In this document: piece after piece, positions 40,940-48,829 of the stretch
Numbering within the stretch: the stretch's first letter is position 1
Layout: every line of letters begins with the position of its first letter
NCBI GenBank assembly: GCA_035540975.1
Contig: DATLFN010000029.1
Coordinates: 1-54,181 of the forward strand
DNA: 54,181 nucleotides
Reading direction: 5' to 3'
From: Acidimicrobiales bacterium
GTDB lineage: Bacteria; Actinomycetota; Acidimicrobiia; Acidimicrobiales; GCA-2861595
Notes under the pieces: generated by a model
Seen by the model: the letters and a program-made list of their open reading frames with translations, nothing else
Told to the model about the DNA's origin: nothing
Database searches by the model: none
Program-made: the position numbers and the translations under genes

Positions 40940-40945
40940 TACCGT
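40940..40945 (+). promoter_or_regulatory. -10 element of the lipoprotein gene
   Basis: TACCGT, nine bases, then ATG 40955; with normal spacing this leaves a ~3-base leader, the same arrangement as valS. It is divergent from the AlkZ-like -10, 29 bases away. Confidence 0.5.
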
Positions 40946-40954
40946 CCAACGATC

Positions 40955-41836
40955 ATGCGTCGTTCGGTCGCCCTCCTCCTCGCCGTGCTCGCCGCCGTCC
41001 TCGCCGGGTGCAGCGACGATCCGACGACCGTCGAGGCGGGCGACGAAGGGGCGGGCACCGGGCCCACCACCACGTCCGGGCCGGCGGCGACCGTCCCGCC
41101 GGCGGGCGCCGGAGCGGTGCTCCAGATCACGACCGGCGGGGGGTTCGTCCCCGCCGAGATCCACTTCGCCAACCTCCCGCAGTTCACGATCTACGCCGAC
41201 GGCCGGGTCGTCGTCCCCGGCCCGACCACGCTCGAGTATCCCGGCCGGGCCCTGCCCAACCTGCGGACGGGCTCGGTCGGCGCCGACGAGGTCCGCCACG
41301 TGGTCCAGGCGGCCGAGGCGGCCGGCGTCGGGAAGTCCCTCGACCTCGGCCGGCCCCCGGTGGCCGACGCGCCGACCACGACGTTCGTGCTCGTCGACGG
41401 CGAAGGGACCCACCGCACCGACGTCTACGCGCTCGACATCGACGACGGCCCCGGCCTGTCAGCCACCCAGCTGGACGCCCGCCGCCGGCTCCTCGACCTG
41501 GTGGCCGAGACCGGGCGCCTGGGCGACACCGCCGCCGGGCCGTACCGGGCGACGGCCGTGTCGGTGCTGGTGCGGCCCTACGCCGAGGTGGACCGGAGCG
41601 GGCTGCCGGGCGAGCCGGCGCCCGCCGAGGTGGAATGGCCCCTCGCCGACGTGGCCAACGGTGGGCGCGAGCAGTTCGGCGGGCGCTGCCTCGGCTTCAC
41701 CGGCGACGACGCCGAGCGGGTCCTGTCCGCCGCCGCCGACGCGCGGGCCGACGCCCGCTGGCGCTCGGGAGCGACGTTCTGGTGGCTCGCCTTCCGTCCC
41801 GAGCTTCCCGGCGCCGAGCCCTGCGCCGACCGCTGA
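40955..41836 (+). CDS. Putative lipoprotein, unknown
   Basis: 293 aa. A lipoprotein signal: MRRS, a hydrophobic core, and lipobox LAGC with Cys19. A Thr/Pro/Gly-rich spacer follows (~20-55), then a folded region with VLQITTGGGFVPAEIHFANLPQFTIYADG and RVVVPGPTTLEYPGRALP. Attached to the outer leaflet of the cytoplasmic membrane. No enzyme motif; actinobacteria have several such uncharacterised lipoproteins. Confidence 0.85.
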   Translation: MRRSVALLLAVLAAVLAGCSDDPTTVEAGDEGAGTGPTTTSGPAATVPPAGAGAVLQITTGGGFVPAEIHFANLPQFTIYADGRVVVPGPTTLEYPGRALPNLRTGSVGADEVRHVVQAAEAAGVGKSLDLGRPPVADAPTTTFVLVDGEGTHRTDVYALDIDDGPGLSATQLDARRRLLDLVAETGRLGDTAAGPYRATAVSVLVRPYAEVDRSGLPGEPAPAEVEWPLADVANGGREQFGGRCLGFTGDDAERVLSAAADARADARWRSGATFWWLAFRPELPGAEPCADR

Positions 41837-41851
41837 CCGTCGGGGCGACCG

Positions 41852-41900
41852 GTTCCGGCGGCAGGAAGGGGCGCTATGCGCCCGAGTTTGCCGCCGGAAC
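41852..41900. terminator. Long nested hairpin between convergent genes
   Basis: Outer arms GTTCCGGCGGCA (41852-41863) and TGCCGCCGGAAC (41889-41900) pair perfectly over 12 bp; inside, GGGCGC-TAT-GCGCCC (41869-41883) forms a second 6-bp stem. No T-run, so it is at best a hairpin-type bidirectional terminator or mRNA end protector. Confidence 0.55.
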
Positions 41901-41961
41901 ACCGGCACCGGAGCTGCCGGCGCCGAGCCCCTCGCCGGCCGTGGCGGCGCTCCGCCCGTCC

Positions 41962-42468
41962 TCAGGCGCCGAGGAGGCCCCGGACGTAGGCGGCCTGGCC
42001 GACGTGCTGGAGGGCGTCGTCGGCGATGCTCACCAGGCGCACGCCGAGGGTGACGGGTGGGTCCCAGCGGCGGTCCACGATGCGGTCGAGGTCGGCGGGG
42101 GACAGGTCCTCCAGCATGGCGACGGTGCGCTCGTGGACGGCGCCGAGGTACTCGAGGAGCGCCTCCGAGGACTCCGGCCGGACCGCCGCCACCTGCTCGG
42201 CCGTGTGGCCGTAACCGTTGTTGGCGGGGTCGGGCTCGAGGCCGAACCGCCCCGCCCAGTCGCCGCCCACCCACAGCTGGTCGGCCCCCAGGATCTCGGC
42301 GACGTGGTCGTCGGCCACCCGGGCGACGTGCCACACCAGCCAGCCGACGGGGTTCGCGCCGACACCGGGCGCTTCTGTCAGGCGGGCGGGGTCGAGGCCG
42401 TCCACCGCCGCCCGGGCCAGAGGCGGGATGCGGCCGTACAACTCGACGAGCAGCGCAGAGACGTCCAT
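41962..42468 (-). CDS. DUF664/DinB-fold protein, mycothiol-transferase type
   Basis: 168 aa four-helix DinB fold. Features: MDVSALLVELYGRIP, NPVGWLVWHVARVADDHVAE (His residues as metal ligands), LWVGGDWAGRFGL and the late SIADDALQHVGQAAYVRGL (another His). This is the DUF664 group, whose members are often called mycothiol-dependent transferases. It may link mycothiol to an electrophile. Start at ATG 42468; the frame upstream is long but unlike the family. Convergent with the lipoprotein. Confidence 0.85.
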   Translation of the reverse strand: MDVSALLVELYGRIPPLARAAVDGLDPARLTEAPGVGANPVGWLVWHVARVADDHVAEILGADQLWVGGDWAGRFGLEPDPANNGYGHTAEQVAAVRPESSEALLEYLGAVHERTVAMLEDLSPADLDRIVDRRWDPPVTLGVRLVSIADDALQHVGQAAYVRGLLGA

Positions 42469-42605
42469 CAGGCGCGATTCCACCACGCCGGACCGATGGA
42501 CGCTCGCTCGACGCCGCCGGCCCGTGGGCGCCCAGCACGGTGGCCGCATTCGGCCGGCCGGCCGCCGGGCCACCCCAGCGCTCAAGGGGCGGCCGCCGGA
42601 CGCCG

Positions 42606-44192
42606 ATGGACTCCGGGTCCCAACGGTGGCCTCTACGGAGGAGGGTCGTCATCCTGGCGTCGAACGCTCCGAGCTCCTTGCCCTCGGGCTCGCCGGCCGG
42701 CGAACCCGACGTCGCACGCCCGGCCCCCCGTTCTGCGGGACAGCGGGCCCTCGCCGCCGCTCGCGCCGTGCTGCGCGGCGCCCTCAAGCTCGCCATCGTC
42801 GCCTACGCCGCCGTCATCCTCGGGTTCGTCTGGCTCACCAAGGACCTGACCTTCGCCACGCTGGCCCGCGACCCGCTGTTCGCGACCTACTCCATCGCCG
42901 TCGTCCTGTACGTCCTCGGGCGCTTCGTCGTGGCGCTGTTCTACCGGTCCGTGCCCGACCGCGGCTTTCGCCCCACGGTGTCGATCATCATCCCCGCGTT
43001 CAACGAGGAGGACGGGATCATCGGGACGATCGCCTCGTGCCTCGCCGTGGACTACCCGGCCAGCCGCCTCCAGGTGATCGCCGTCGACGACGGGTCGTCG
43101 GACCGCACCTGGGAGCGGATCCAGGAGGCCAAGCAGCGCTGGCCACAGCTGTACGCGGTGACGCTCGGGCGCAACTACGGCAAGCGGGGCGCCATGGCGG
43201 AGGGGATCCGGCGGGCGACAGGCGAGATCCTCGTGTTCGTCGACTCCGACTCCTACCTCGACGCCGACGCCGTCGTCAACCTCGTGCAGCCCTTCGCCGA
43301 CCGCCGGGTGGGGGCCGTGGTCGGTCACGCCGACGTGCGCAACAGCGGCGTCAACTGGCTGACCAAGATGCAGCAGGTCCGGTACTTCTCGGCGTTCCGG
43401 GTCATCAAGGGGACCGAGTCCCTGCTGTCGGGCACCGTCACGTGCGCGTCGGGGTGCTGCGCCGCGTACCGGCGCAGGGTCGTGCTCCCGCTCCTCGAGG
43501 GCTGGGAGTTCCAGACGTTCCTCGGCCGGCCCGCCACCTTCGGCGACGACCGGGCCCTGACCAACCGCATCCTCACCGGCCACCGGGTGGTGTACCAGGC
43601 GTCGGCTCGCGCGGAGACGGTCGCCCCCGAGCGGCTGCGCGTCTTCTTCCGCCAGCAGCTGCGATGGAAGAAGTCGTGGCTGCGGGAGTCCATGCAGGTG
43701 CTGCGCTACTTCTGGCGCAAGAACCCCGCCGCCGCCGTCTTCACCTACGCCTCCATCGCGTTCCCGTTCATGGCGCCATGGGTCGTCCTGCACGCGGTGG
43801 CGGGCCGGCTTCTCGGCGGGGAGCCGGGCGGGCTGTGGTTCTACGTCGTCGGCACCTACGCCATGGCGCTGCTGTACTCGCTCTTCTACGCTTTCAAGCG
43901 CCAGGACGGGCTGTGGTTCCACGGCATGACGTTCGTGGCGCTCTACATGAGCGTCCTGGTGTTCCAGACCTACTGGGGCATCCTCACCATGCGGGACACG
44001 AGGTGGGGCACACGGGCGTCGACCGTCGAGCACGCCCGCATCGACCAGGGCCTGGTGGTCGCCCTGCCACCCGACGTCCGCCGGCCTCCCCAGGCGATGG
44101 GGGCCCGCTTCGGCCGGCCCGACGACTACCAGCACGGTCGGCGGGAGGGCGAATCGGCCGCCGCCGACCACGCGCCGGTCCTCGAGCGATGA
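42606..44192 (+). CDS. Membrane GT2 polysaccharide synthase (hyaluronan/PNAG synthase-like)
   Basis: 528 aa from ATG 42606. GGAGGAGGG at 42637-42645 points instead to CTG 42654 (512 aa) as start. Order: two membrane helices (about 45-95), a GT2 catalytic domain with SIIIPAFNEEDG, AVDDGSSDRTW, VDSDSYLDADA, GDDRALTNRIL (general base) and QQLRWKKSW (the QxxRW polymer-binding motif), then several C-terminal membrane helices. A processive synthase that polymerises and exports a sugar, like HasA or IcaA. Its stop overlaps the deacetylase start (ATGA). Product sugar unknown. Confidence 0.9.
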   Translation: MDSGSQRWPLRRRVVILASNAPSSLPSGSPAGEPDVARPAPRSAGQRALAAARAVLRGALKLAIVAYAAVILGFVWLTKDLTFATLARDPLFATYSIAVVLYVLGRFVVALFYRSVPDRGFRPTVSIIIPAFNEEDGIIGTIASCLAVDYPASRLQVIAVDDGSSDRTWERIQEAKQRWPQLYAVTLGRNYGKRGAMAEGIRRATGEILVFVDSDSYLDADAVVNLVQPFADRRVGAVVGHADVRNSGVNWLTKMQQVRYFSAFRVIKGTESLLSGTVTCASGCCAAYRRRVVLPLLEGWEFQTFLGRPATFGDDRALTNRILTGHRVVYQASARAETVAPERLRVFFRQQLRWKKSWLRESMQVLRYFWRKNPAAAVFTYASIAFPFMAPWVVLHAVAGRLLGGEPGGLWFYVVGTYAMALLYSLFYAFKRQDGLWFHGMTFVALYMSVLVFQTYWGILTMRDTRWGTRASTVEHARIDQGLVVALPPDVRRPPQAMGARFGRPDDYQHGRREGESAAADHAPVLER

Positions 44193-45643
44193 GTCGGCCG
44201 CGGCACCTCCGGCCCCGCACCGGCTGGCTGCGCACCGCCGGGATCCGCCAGTTGGTGACCGGCCTGGTCGCCCTCCCGCTGTCGGCGCTGCCATTCGCCG
44301 CCTACCTGAACCTGACGCCCGAGGGCCGCCTGGTGCGCGACCGGGCGCTGGTCGCCCTGGCCCCGCCCTCGTTGCCCGACCTGACCGCCGCGCAGCAGGC
44401 CGCCGCGGTCAGGGCTGCGCCGCGCTACGAGGGCGCCGTCATGGCGCTCGCCTACCACGGGATCGGGTCGGCCTCGGACGGCGAAGGCGGGTTCGTCATC
44501 CCGCCGGGGCGCTTCGCCGAGCACCTGGCCACCCTGAAGGCGGCGGGGATGCGGACGGTCACCGCCGCCGAGGTCGCCGCGGCGTTCGACGGGGGTGCTC
44601 CCCTGCCGGAGAAGGCGGTGATGCTCTCGTTCGACGACGGCCGCACCGACGCCATGATGTTCGCCGACCCGCTCCTGAAGGAGGCGGAGATGTCGGCGAC
44701 CATGTTCGTCATCACCGGCGCCGCCTCCGAGCCCGGCATCTACTACGCGTCCTGGGACAGGCTCGAGTCCTACGCCCGTTCCGGGCGGTGGGACCTCCAG
44801 GCCCACACCGCCGAGCTGCATCGCGAGCACGAGGCCGCCGGCGGCGGGAAGCTGCCGGCACTGACGAGCCTGTACGAGGGCGAGACCCTCGAGGAGTACC
44901 GGGCCCGGGTCCGGGCCGACCTGGCCAGCTCCAGCACCGCCATCGAAGACCACACCGACCGCCGGGCCGTGGCGTTCGCCTACCCCTTCGGCGCCTACGG
45001 GGCGGAGCGGACGAACTCCCCGGAGGTCCGTCGGGTCCTCCGCGACGAGGTCGACCGGCGGTTCGCGATCGCGTTCCACCAGGACGAGCAGGAGTCGATC
45101 CCGCTGGCGACGCCGCAGGACGACCGCCTCGGTCTGCGCCGGCTCGAGGTGCAGGACTGGAGCGGCGTGGAGCTGCTGCGGCGCATCGCCGCCGCCGCCC
45201 GCCGCACCGGCCCGTCCCCGGTCGAGCCGCCGCCGCGCCCGGCGCCCGTCGTGGTGCCGGTGCCGGAGACGGTGGCGCCGGCCATCACCGATCCCGACCT
45301 CACCATCCCGCCCGTCGCGACGGTGCCCCCCCGTCCCACGCCGTCGACGACCGCCGGTCCCCGGCGCCCGCCCGCCGCGGCGGTTGCACCGCCGCCGCCG
45401 ACCACGGCGCCGCCGCCGCCAGCGCCGCCTGCGCCGCCTGCGCCGCCGCCGCCGACCACGCCGACGCCTGTGCCACCGACCGCGGCCCCCACGACCGCGG
45501 TACCGCCCGCCACCACGACGACCACCCGACCGCCGGCCACCACCACGACGACGACGACCACGACGCGGCCCGACCCGACGACCACCACGACGGCCCCCAA
45601 CGGGTGCCGCTCGCGGGGCCAGGGGAGCATCTGCAAGAGCTGA
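44189..45643 (+). CDS. Polysaccharide deacetylase with long Pro/Thr-rich tail
   Basis: 484 aa. N-terminal membrane anchor (about 20-45), then a NodB-type domain: AYHGIGS, motif 1 SFDDGRTD (near 145), motif 2 AHTAELHREH (near 203), motif 3 AFAYPFGAYG. The domain sits outside the membrane. After ~residue 345 comes a ~135-residue run of Pro and Thr with Thr repeats, ending in NGCRSRGQGSICKS with a Cys pair. Start overlaps the synthase stop by 4 bases, so it modifies the polymer made by the adjacent synthase, as IcaB/PgaB do. The tail may span the cell wall. Confidence 0.92.
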   Translation: MSRPRHLRPRTGWLRTAGIRQLVTGLVALPLSALPFAAYLNLTPEGRLVRDRALVALAPPSLPDLTAAQQAAAVRAAPRYEGAVMALAYHGIGSASDGEGGFVIPPGRFAEHLATLKAAGMRTVTAAEVAAAFDGGAPLPEKAVMLSFDDGRTDAMMFADPLLKEAEMSATMFVITGAASEPGIYYASWDRLESYARSGRWDLQAHTAELHREHEAAGGGKLPALTSLYEGETLEEYRARVRADLASSSTAIEDHTDRRAVAFAYPFGAYGAERTNSPEVRRVLRDEVDRRFAIAFHQDEQESIPLATPQDDRLGLRRLEVQDWSGVELLRRIAAAARRTGPSPVEPPPRPAPVVVPVPETVAPAITDPDLTIPPVATVPPRPTPSTTAGPRRPPAAAVAPPPPTTAPPPPAPPAPPAPPPPTTPTPVPPTAAPTTAVPPATTTTTRPPATTTTTTTTTRPDPTTTTTAPNGCRSRGQGSICKS

Positions 45644-45697
45644 CCCGGCGGCCAGCCGGCCGCTCCCGCTGCCAGCCGCGCCGAGGGCGTGTCGGGG

Positions 45698-45984
45698 TCA
45701 GGCTGCCTTCTTGCCCGCCTCGATATGGGCCGGGAGCCGGCTCGTCTCCACGCCGCTCTCGACGAGGACCTGCACGGCCCGCCCCGTCATTCGGTGAGCA
45801 CGCGGAGCACGACGTGGTCCGGGGTGTCCGGCCGGACCGCCGCCGTACCGCGTGGCGCAGCGCCGGCTCCAGCGCCTTGGTGGGCCCGGGCGTGAAGGGC
45901 GTGCGGCACGGGGCGGCGACGAGCCGGTGGCCGAGGTCCCGGGCCGAGACCACGACGGCGCCGGGCTTCGAACCGCTCGAACAC
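45698..45984 (-). pseudogene. Frameshifted Clp N-terminal-domain protein
   Basis: From GTG 45984 (GGAGGAGG upstream) the frame gives VFERFEARRR, but the sense continues in another frame as VVVSARDLGHRLVAAPC and GPTKALEPALRHAV, then in a third as DTPDHVVLRVLTE, and finally MTGRAVQVLVESGV through the stop at 45698. Together they resemble a Clp amino-terminal domain protein with the order of known homologues. At least three shifts in 290 bases: a decayed gene, or sequence errors in a GC-rich tract. Confidence 0.65.
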
Positions 45985-45990
45985 GATCGC

Positions 45991-46212
45991 CTACCTCCTC
46001 CTCCGGGAGCCGGCGTGCTTCTTGTGCACCGCCTGGCGGCTGACGCCGAGGACCTCGGCGATGTCCTGCCACGACCAGCCCATCGACCGGGCGTTGGCCA
46101 CCTGCAGATCCTCGAGCGTGTCCAGCAGCCGGCGCAGCGCGGCGACCGCCCGCAGGCCCACCACCGGGTCGGGGCTGCCCGCCTCGGCCGCCAGCTCCGT
46201 CGCCTCGCTCAC
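45991..46212 (-). CDS. Small helix-turn-helix protein upstream of the Clp-N gene
   Basis: 73 aa, GTG start. C-terminal HTH: SMGWSWQDIAEVLGVSRQAVHKKHA, with an N-terminal Ala-rich helix pair. The same small HTH is often followed by a Clp N-terminal-domain gene in actinobacteria, as here (6-base gap). The promoter is unusually good for this window: TTGACA-N17-TAGGAT, with the -10 six bases before the GTG. An 8-bp inverted repeat overlaps the -35, consistent with autoregulation. Confidence 0.75.
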   Translation of the reverse strand: MSEATELAAEAGSPDPVVGLRAVAALRRLLDTLEDLQVANARSMGWSWQDIAEVLGVSRQAVHKKHAGSRRRR

Positions 46213-46218
46213 GGCGTC

Positions 46219-46247
46219 ATCCTACGTTGACGCCGCCGAGCTGTCAA
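46219..46247 (-). promoter_or_regulatory. Canonical sigma-70 promoter of the small HTH gene
   Basis: On the minus strand TTGACA (46247-46242), 17 bases, TAGGAT (46224-46219), then six bases to GTG 46212. Leaderless. The -35 is embedded in the operator at 46243-46268. Confidence 0.75.
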
Positions 46248-46268
46248 CCGAGATTGACGGCGGTTGAC
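46243..46268. promoter_or_regulatory. Inverted repeat with TTGAC half-sites
   Basis: GTCAACCG (46243-46250) and CGGTTGAC (46261-46268) are perfect inverted 8-mers, 10 bases apart. More TTGACG copies occur at 46227 and 46254. Probably the binding site of the small HTH protein. Confidence 0.6.
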
Positions 46269-46324
46269 GTCGGCCCGGGCCGGCCGAGGCTGTCGGGCGC
46301 TCCCCGCCGTCCGGGGGCGGCCCG

Positions 46325-46330
46325 TATCGT
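46325..46330 (+). promoter_or_regulatory. -10 element of the rhomboid gene
   Basis: TATCGT followed by seven bases and ATG 46338; predicts a leaderless transcript, divergent from the HTH promoter. Confidence 0.6.
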
Positions 46331-46337
46331 CGCGATC

Positions 46338-47237
46338 ATGGAGGGCCGGTGCTTCCACCACGCCGACCGTGAGACGGGGCGGTCGTGCACCCGATGCGAC
46401 CGCCCTGCGTGCGCGGACTGCCTGACGCCGGCGCCCGTCGGCTCCCACTGCTGGCAGTGCCTGAAGGCGGCTCGGCCGCCGGTGCGCGAGCGGGCCCGGC
46501 GCTGGAACGCCCGGACGAACCTCTTCGTCACGCACCTCGTGATCGCCGCCAACCTCACCGTGTTCGTGCTCGGCCTGCTCGACGGGGCGTCGGCCGTAGG
46601 CGACCGCGGGGGGTCGCTGTTCGGTGGCGTCGAGAGCATCCACCGCAGGCTGGCGCTGTACGGGCCGGCCGTCGAGGGCGGGGACTGGTACCGGCTCGTC
46701 ACCTCGGGCTTCGTCCACTACGGGCTCCTCCACCTCGGGCTCAACATGGTGGTGCTGCACCAGCTGGGAGGCCTGCTCGAGCCCGTGCTGGGCCGGGTCC
46801 GCCTGGCCGCCCTCTACACCGCTGCCCTGCTGTCGGGGTCGTTCGGCGCCGTCCTGCTCCGGCCCGAAGCCCACACGGCGGGAGCGTCGGGCGCCGTCTT
46901 CGGGCTCCTCGGCGCGGCCGCCGTGGGGCTGCACCTGAGGGGCGCCAACGTGTGGCGCACGCCCATCGGCACCCTGGTCGTGGTGAACGTGCTGATGACG
47001 TTCGCCCTTCCTGGCATCTCGATCGGCGGCCATCTGGGCGGGTTGGCGGGCGGCGCCCTGGTCGGCGCCGTGATGCTCCGCGAACCGGCGACGAGGGCGT
47101 CGATCCTGCGGGGGGCGGCCGCCGCCGGGCTCGTCGCTGCCGTGGCGGTCGGAGGGGCGCTGGCGACGACGAGGGAGGGGGAGGAGGAGGCGCGCTCGCG
47201 TGCGACGGAGCCCGTCACCGCCGTGTCACCGCCGTGA
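46338..47237 (+). CDS. Rhomboid-family intramembrane serine protease with N-terminal zinc finger
   Basis: 299 aa. An N-terminal B-box-type zinc finger (CFHHADRETGRSCTRC, ACADCL, HCWQC; about 4-50) is followed by a six-helix rhomboid core. Catalytic Ser is in GASGAVFG (Ser184) and the catalytic His in GGHLGG (His232); FVHYGLLHLGLNM before them is the conserved loop. It cuts within transmembrane helices of unknown substrates. The B-box plus rhomboid layout is usual in actinobacteria. Leaderless-type promoter. Confidence 0.94.
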   Translation: MEGRCFHHADRETGRSCTRCDRPACADCLTPAPVGSHCWQCLKAARPPVRERARRWNARTNLFVTHLVIAANLTVFVLGLLDGASAVGDRGGSLFGGVESIHRRLALYGPAVEGGDWYRLVTSGFVHYGLLHLGLNMVVLHQLGGLLEPVLGRVRLAALYTAALLSGSFGAVLLRPEAHTAGASGAVFGLLGAAAVGLHLRGANVWRTPIGTLVVVNVLMTFALPGISIGGHLGGLAGGALVGAVMLREPATRASILRGAAAAGLVAAVAVGGALATTREGEEEARSRATEPVTAVSPP

Positions 47238-47331
47238 TCCTCGTCGAGAGCCTGCGGGACCGGACCGGGTGGGCCTGTTCCGGCCGACCGGTCGTCGGTA
47301 CAGTCTGGGGGGGCTACAGGGGAGGGATGCC

Positions 47332-48762
47332 ATGAGCACGGAGGCGATCGACGTCACCGGTCTGGACGGCGGGACGGTCTCGTTGTCGGCTGCGGACCTG
47401 GACGCGTTGGCGGGCGGGCTGGACGGGCCGGTGCTGCGCGCCGGCGACGACGGGTGGGACGACGCCGTCCGCATCTGGAACGGCATGGTGGCCCGGGTGC
47501 CCGCGGTCGTCGTGCGGCCGACGAGCGCGGCCGACGTCGCCGCCGTGGTCCGCTTCGCCGCCGGCCACCGCCTGCTGACGAGCGTGAAGGGCGGTGGCCA
47601 CAACATCGCCGGCACGTCCATCGCGCCCGGTGGGCTCACCCTCGACATGTCGCTGATGCGCCAGGTGGACGTGGACGTCGAAGGCCGCGTCGTCCACGTC
47701 GGTCCCGGCTGCATCCTGCGCGACGTCGACACCGTGACCCAGGAGCACGGCCTGGCCGCCATCCTGGGCTTCGTGTCCGAGACGGGCGTGGCCGGCCTCA
47801 CGCTCGGCGGTGGCTTCGGGTACCTCACCCGCCGGTACGGCTGGACCGTCGACACCCTGCGGGAGGTGGAGGTGGTCACTGCCGACGGACAGGTCCTCGC
47901 GGCCGACCACGACCGCGAGCCGGAGCTGTTCTGGGCGCTGCGGGGCGGCGGCGGCAACTACGGGATCGCCACCCGCTTCACGTTCTCGCTCTTCGACGTC
48001 GGGCCGACGGTCACCGGAGGGCTCATCGCCTGGCCGGGCGCCCGGGCCGACGAGGTCCTCCGCGCGTACCGGCAGCTGACGGGCTCGGCACCCCGCGAGC
48101 TCACGGCGGTGTGCAGCGTCCGTCTCGCTCCGCCCGCCCCGTTCGTGCCGCCCGAGTGGCACGGGAAGCCGATCGTGGCCATGGTCCTCTGCTACACGGG
48201 CGCCGACGCCGGGACCGACCTCGCACCGGTGCGGGCCCTCGGCGACCCGATCTTCGACCTCGTCATGGAGAAGCCGTACGCGGCCCAGCAGCAGATGCTC
48301 GACGCCACCCAACCCAAGGGCCCGCACTACTACTGGAAGACCGAGTTCGTCCCGTCGCTGCCCGACGAGTTCCTCGACACCTTCCGGACCGCCGCCGAGA
48401 AGGTGACGTCGCCGATGTCTCAGTCGATGATCTTCCATTTGGCGGGTGCCCTGAACGAGCGGCCGGAGGACGACGGCGCGGTGGGCAACCGCGACGCCGC
48501 CTACGTCACCGGCTTCGCCGGGTCGTGGCCGCCCGGGGACCCGCGGTCGGGCGACCACCTCGACTGGGTGCGCAGCTCGTGGGAGACGATCCGGCCCTTC
48601 TCGACGGGAGGCAACTACGTCAACTTCCAGCTGGCGGACGACGACGCCGACCGCACGGAGGCCGCCTACCGCAACAACTTCGAGCGGCTCCGCAAGGTGA
48701 AGGCGGAGTACGACCCCGACAACCTGTTCCGGGTGAACCGCAACATCGCCCCGCCGTCGTAG
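47332..48762 (+). CDS. FAD-linked oxidase (berberine-bridge-enzyme-like)
   Basis: 476 aa. PCMH-type FAD domain with SVKGGGHNIAG, whose His should bind flavin covalently; the second, Cys-type link seen in bicovalent enzymes is absent (GFVSETGVAGLTLGGGFG). The C-terminal substrate domain ends in a BBE motif (NYVNFQ, YDPDNLFRVNRNI). Oxidises an alcohol or sugar with oxygen. Substrate unknown; secreted or cytoplasmic location not clear, no signal peptide. ATG 47332 after GGGGAGGGA. TACAGT at 47299-47304 is a candidate -10. Confidence 0.93.
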   Translation: MSTEAIDVTGLDGGTVSLSAADLDALAGGLDGPVLRAGDDGWDDAVRIWNGMVARVPAVVVRPTSAADVAAVVRFAAGHRLLTSVKGGGHNIAGTSIAPGGLTLDMSLMRQVDVDVEGRVVHVGPGCILRDVDTVTQEHGLAAILGFVSETGVAGLTLGGGFGYLTRRYGWTVDTLREVEVVTADGQVLAADHDREPELFWALRGGGGNYGIATRFTFSLFDVGPTVTGGLIAWPGARADEVLRAYRQLTGSAPRELTAVCSVRLAPPAPFVPPEWHGKPIVAMVLCYTGADAGTDLAPVRALGDPIFDLVMEKPYAAQQQMLDATQPKGPHYYWKTEFVPSLPDEFLDTFRTAAEKVTSPMSQSMIFHLAGALNERPEDDGAVGNRDAAYVTGFAGSWPPGDPRSGDHLDWVRSSWETIRPFSTGGNYVNFQLADDDADRTEAAYRNNFERLRKVKAEYDPDNLFRVNRNIAPPS

Positions 48763-48829
48763 GCGTCGCTGCGGCGCGCCAGGTGCGGCCGGACGATGGC
48801 GGCCGCGCCTTCCGGGGAAGGGGTGCAGC

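Noticed and set aside
47700-47830. Bicovalent flavin attachment in the FAD oxidase
   Set aside because: The His is present but the expected Cys position holds a non-Cys residue, so at most one covalent link.
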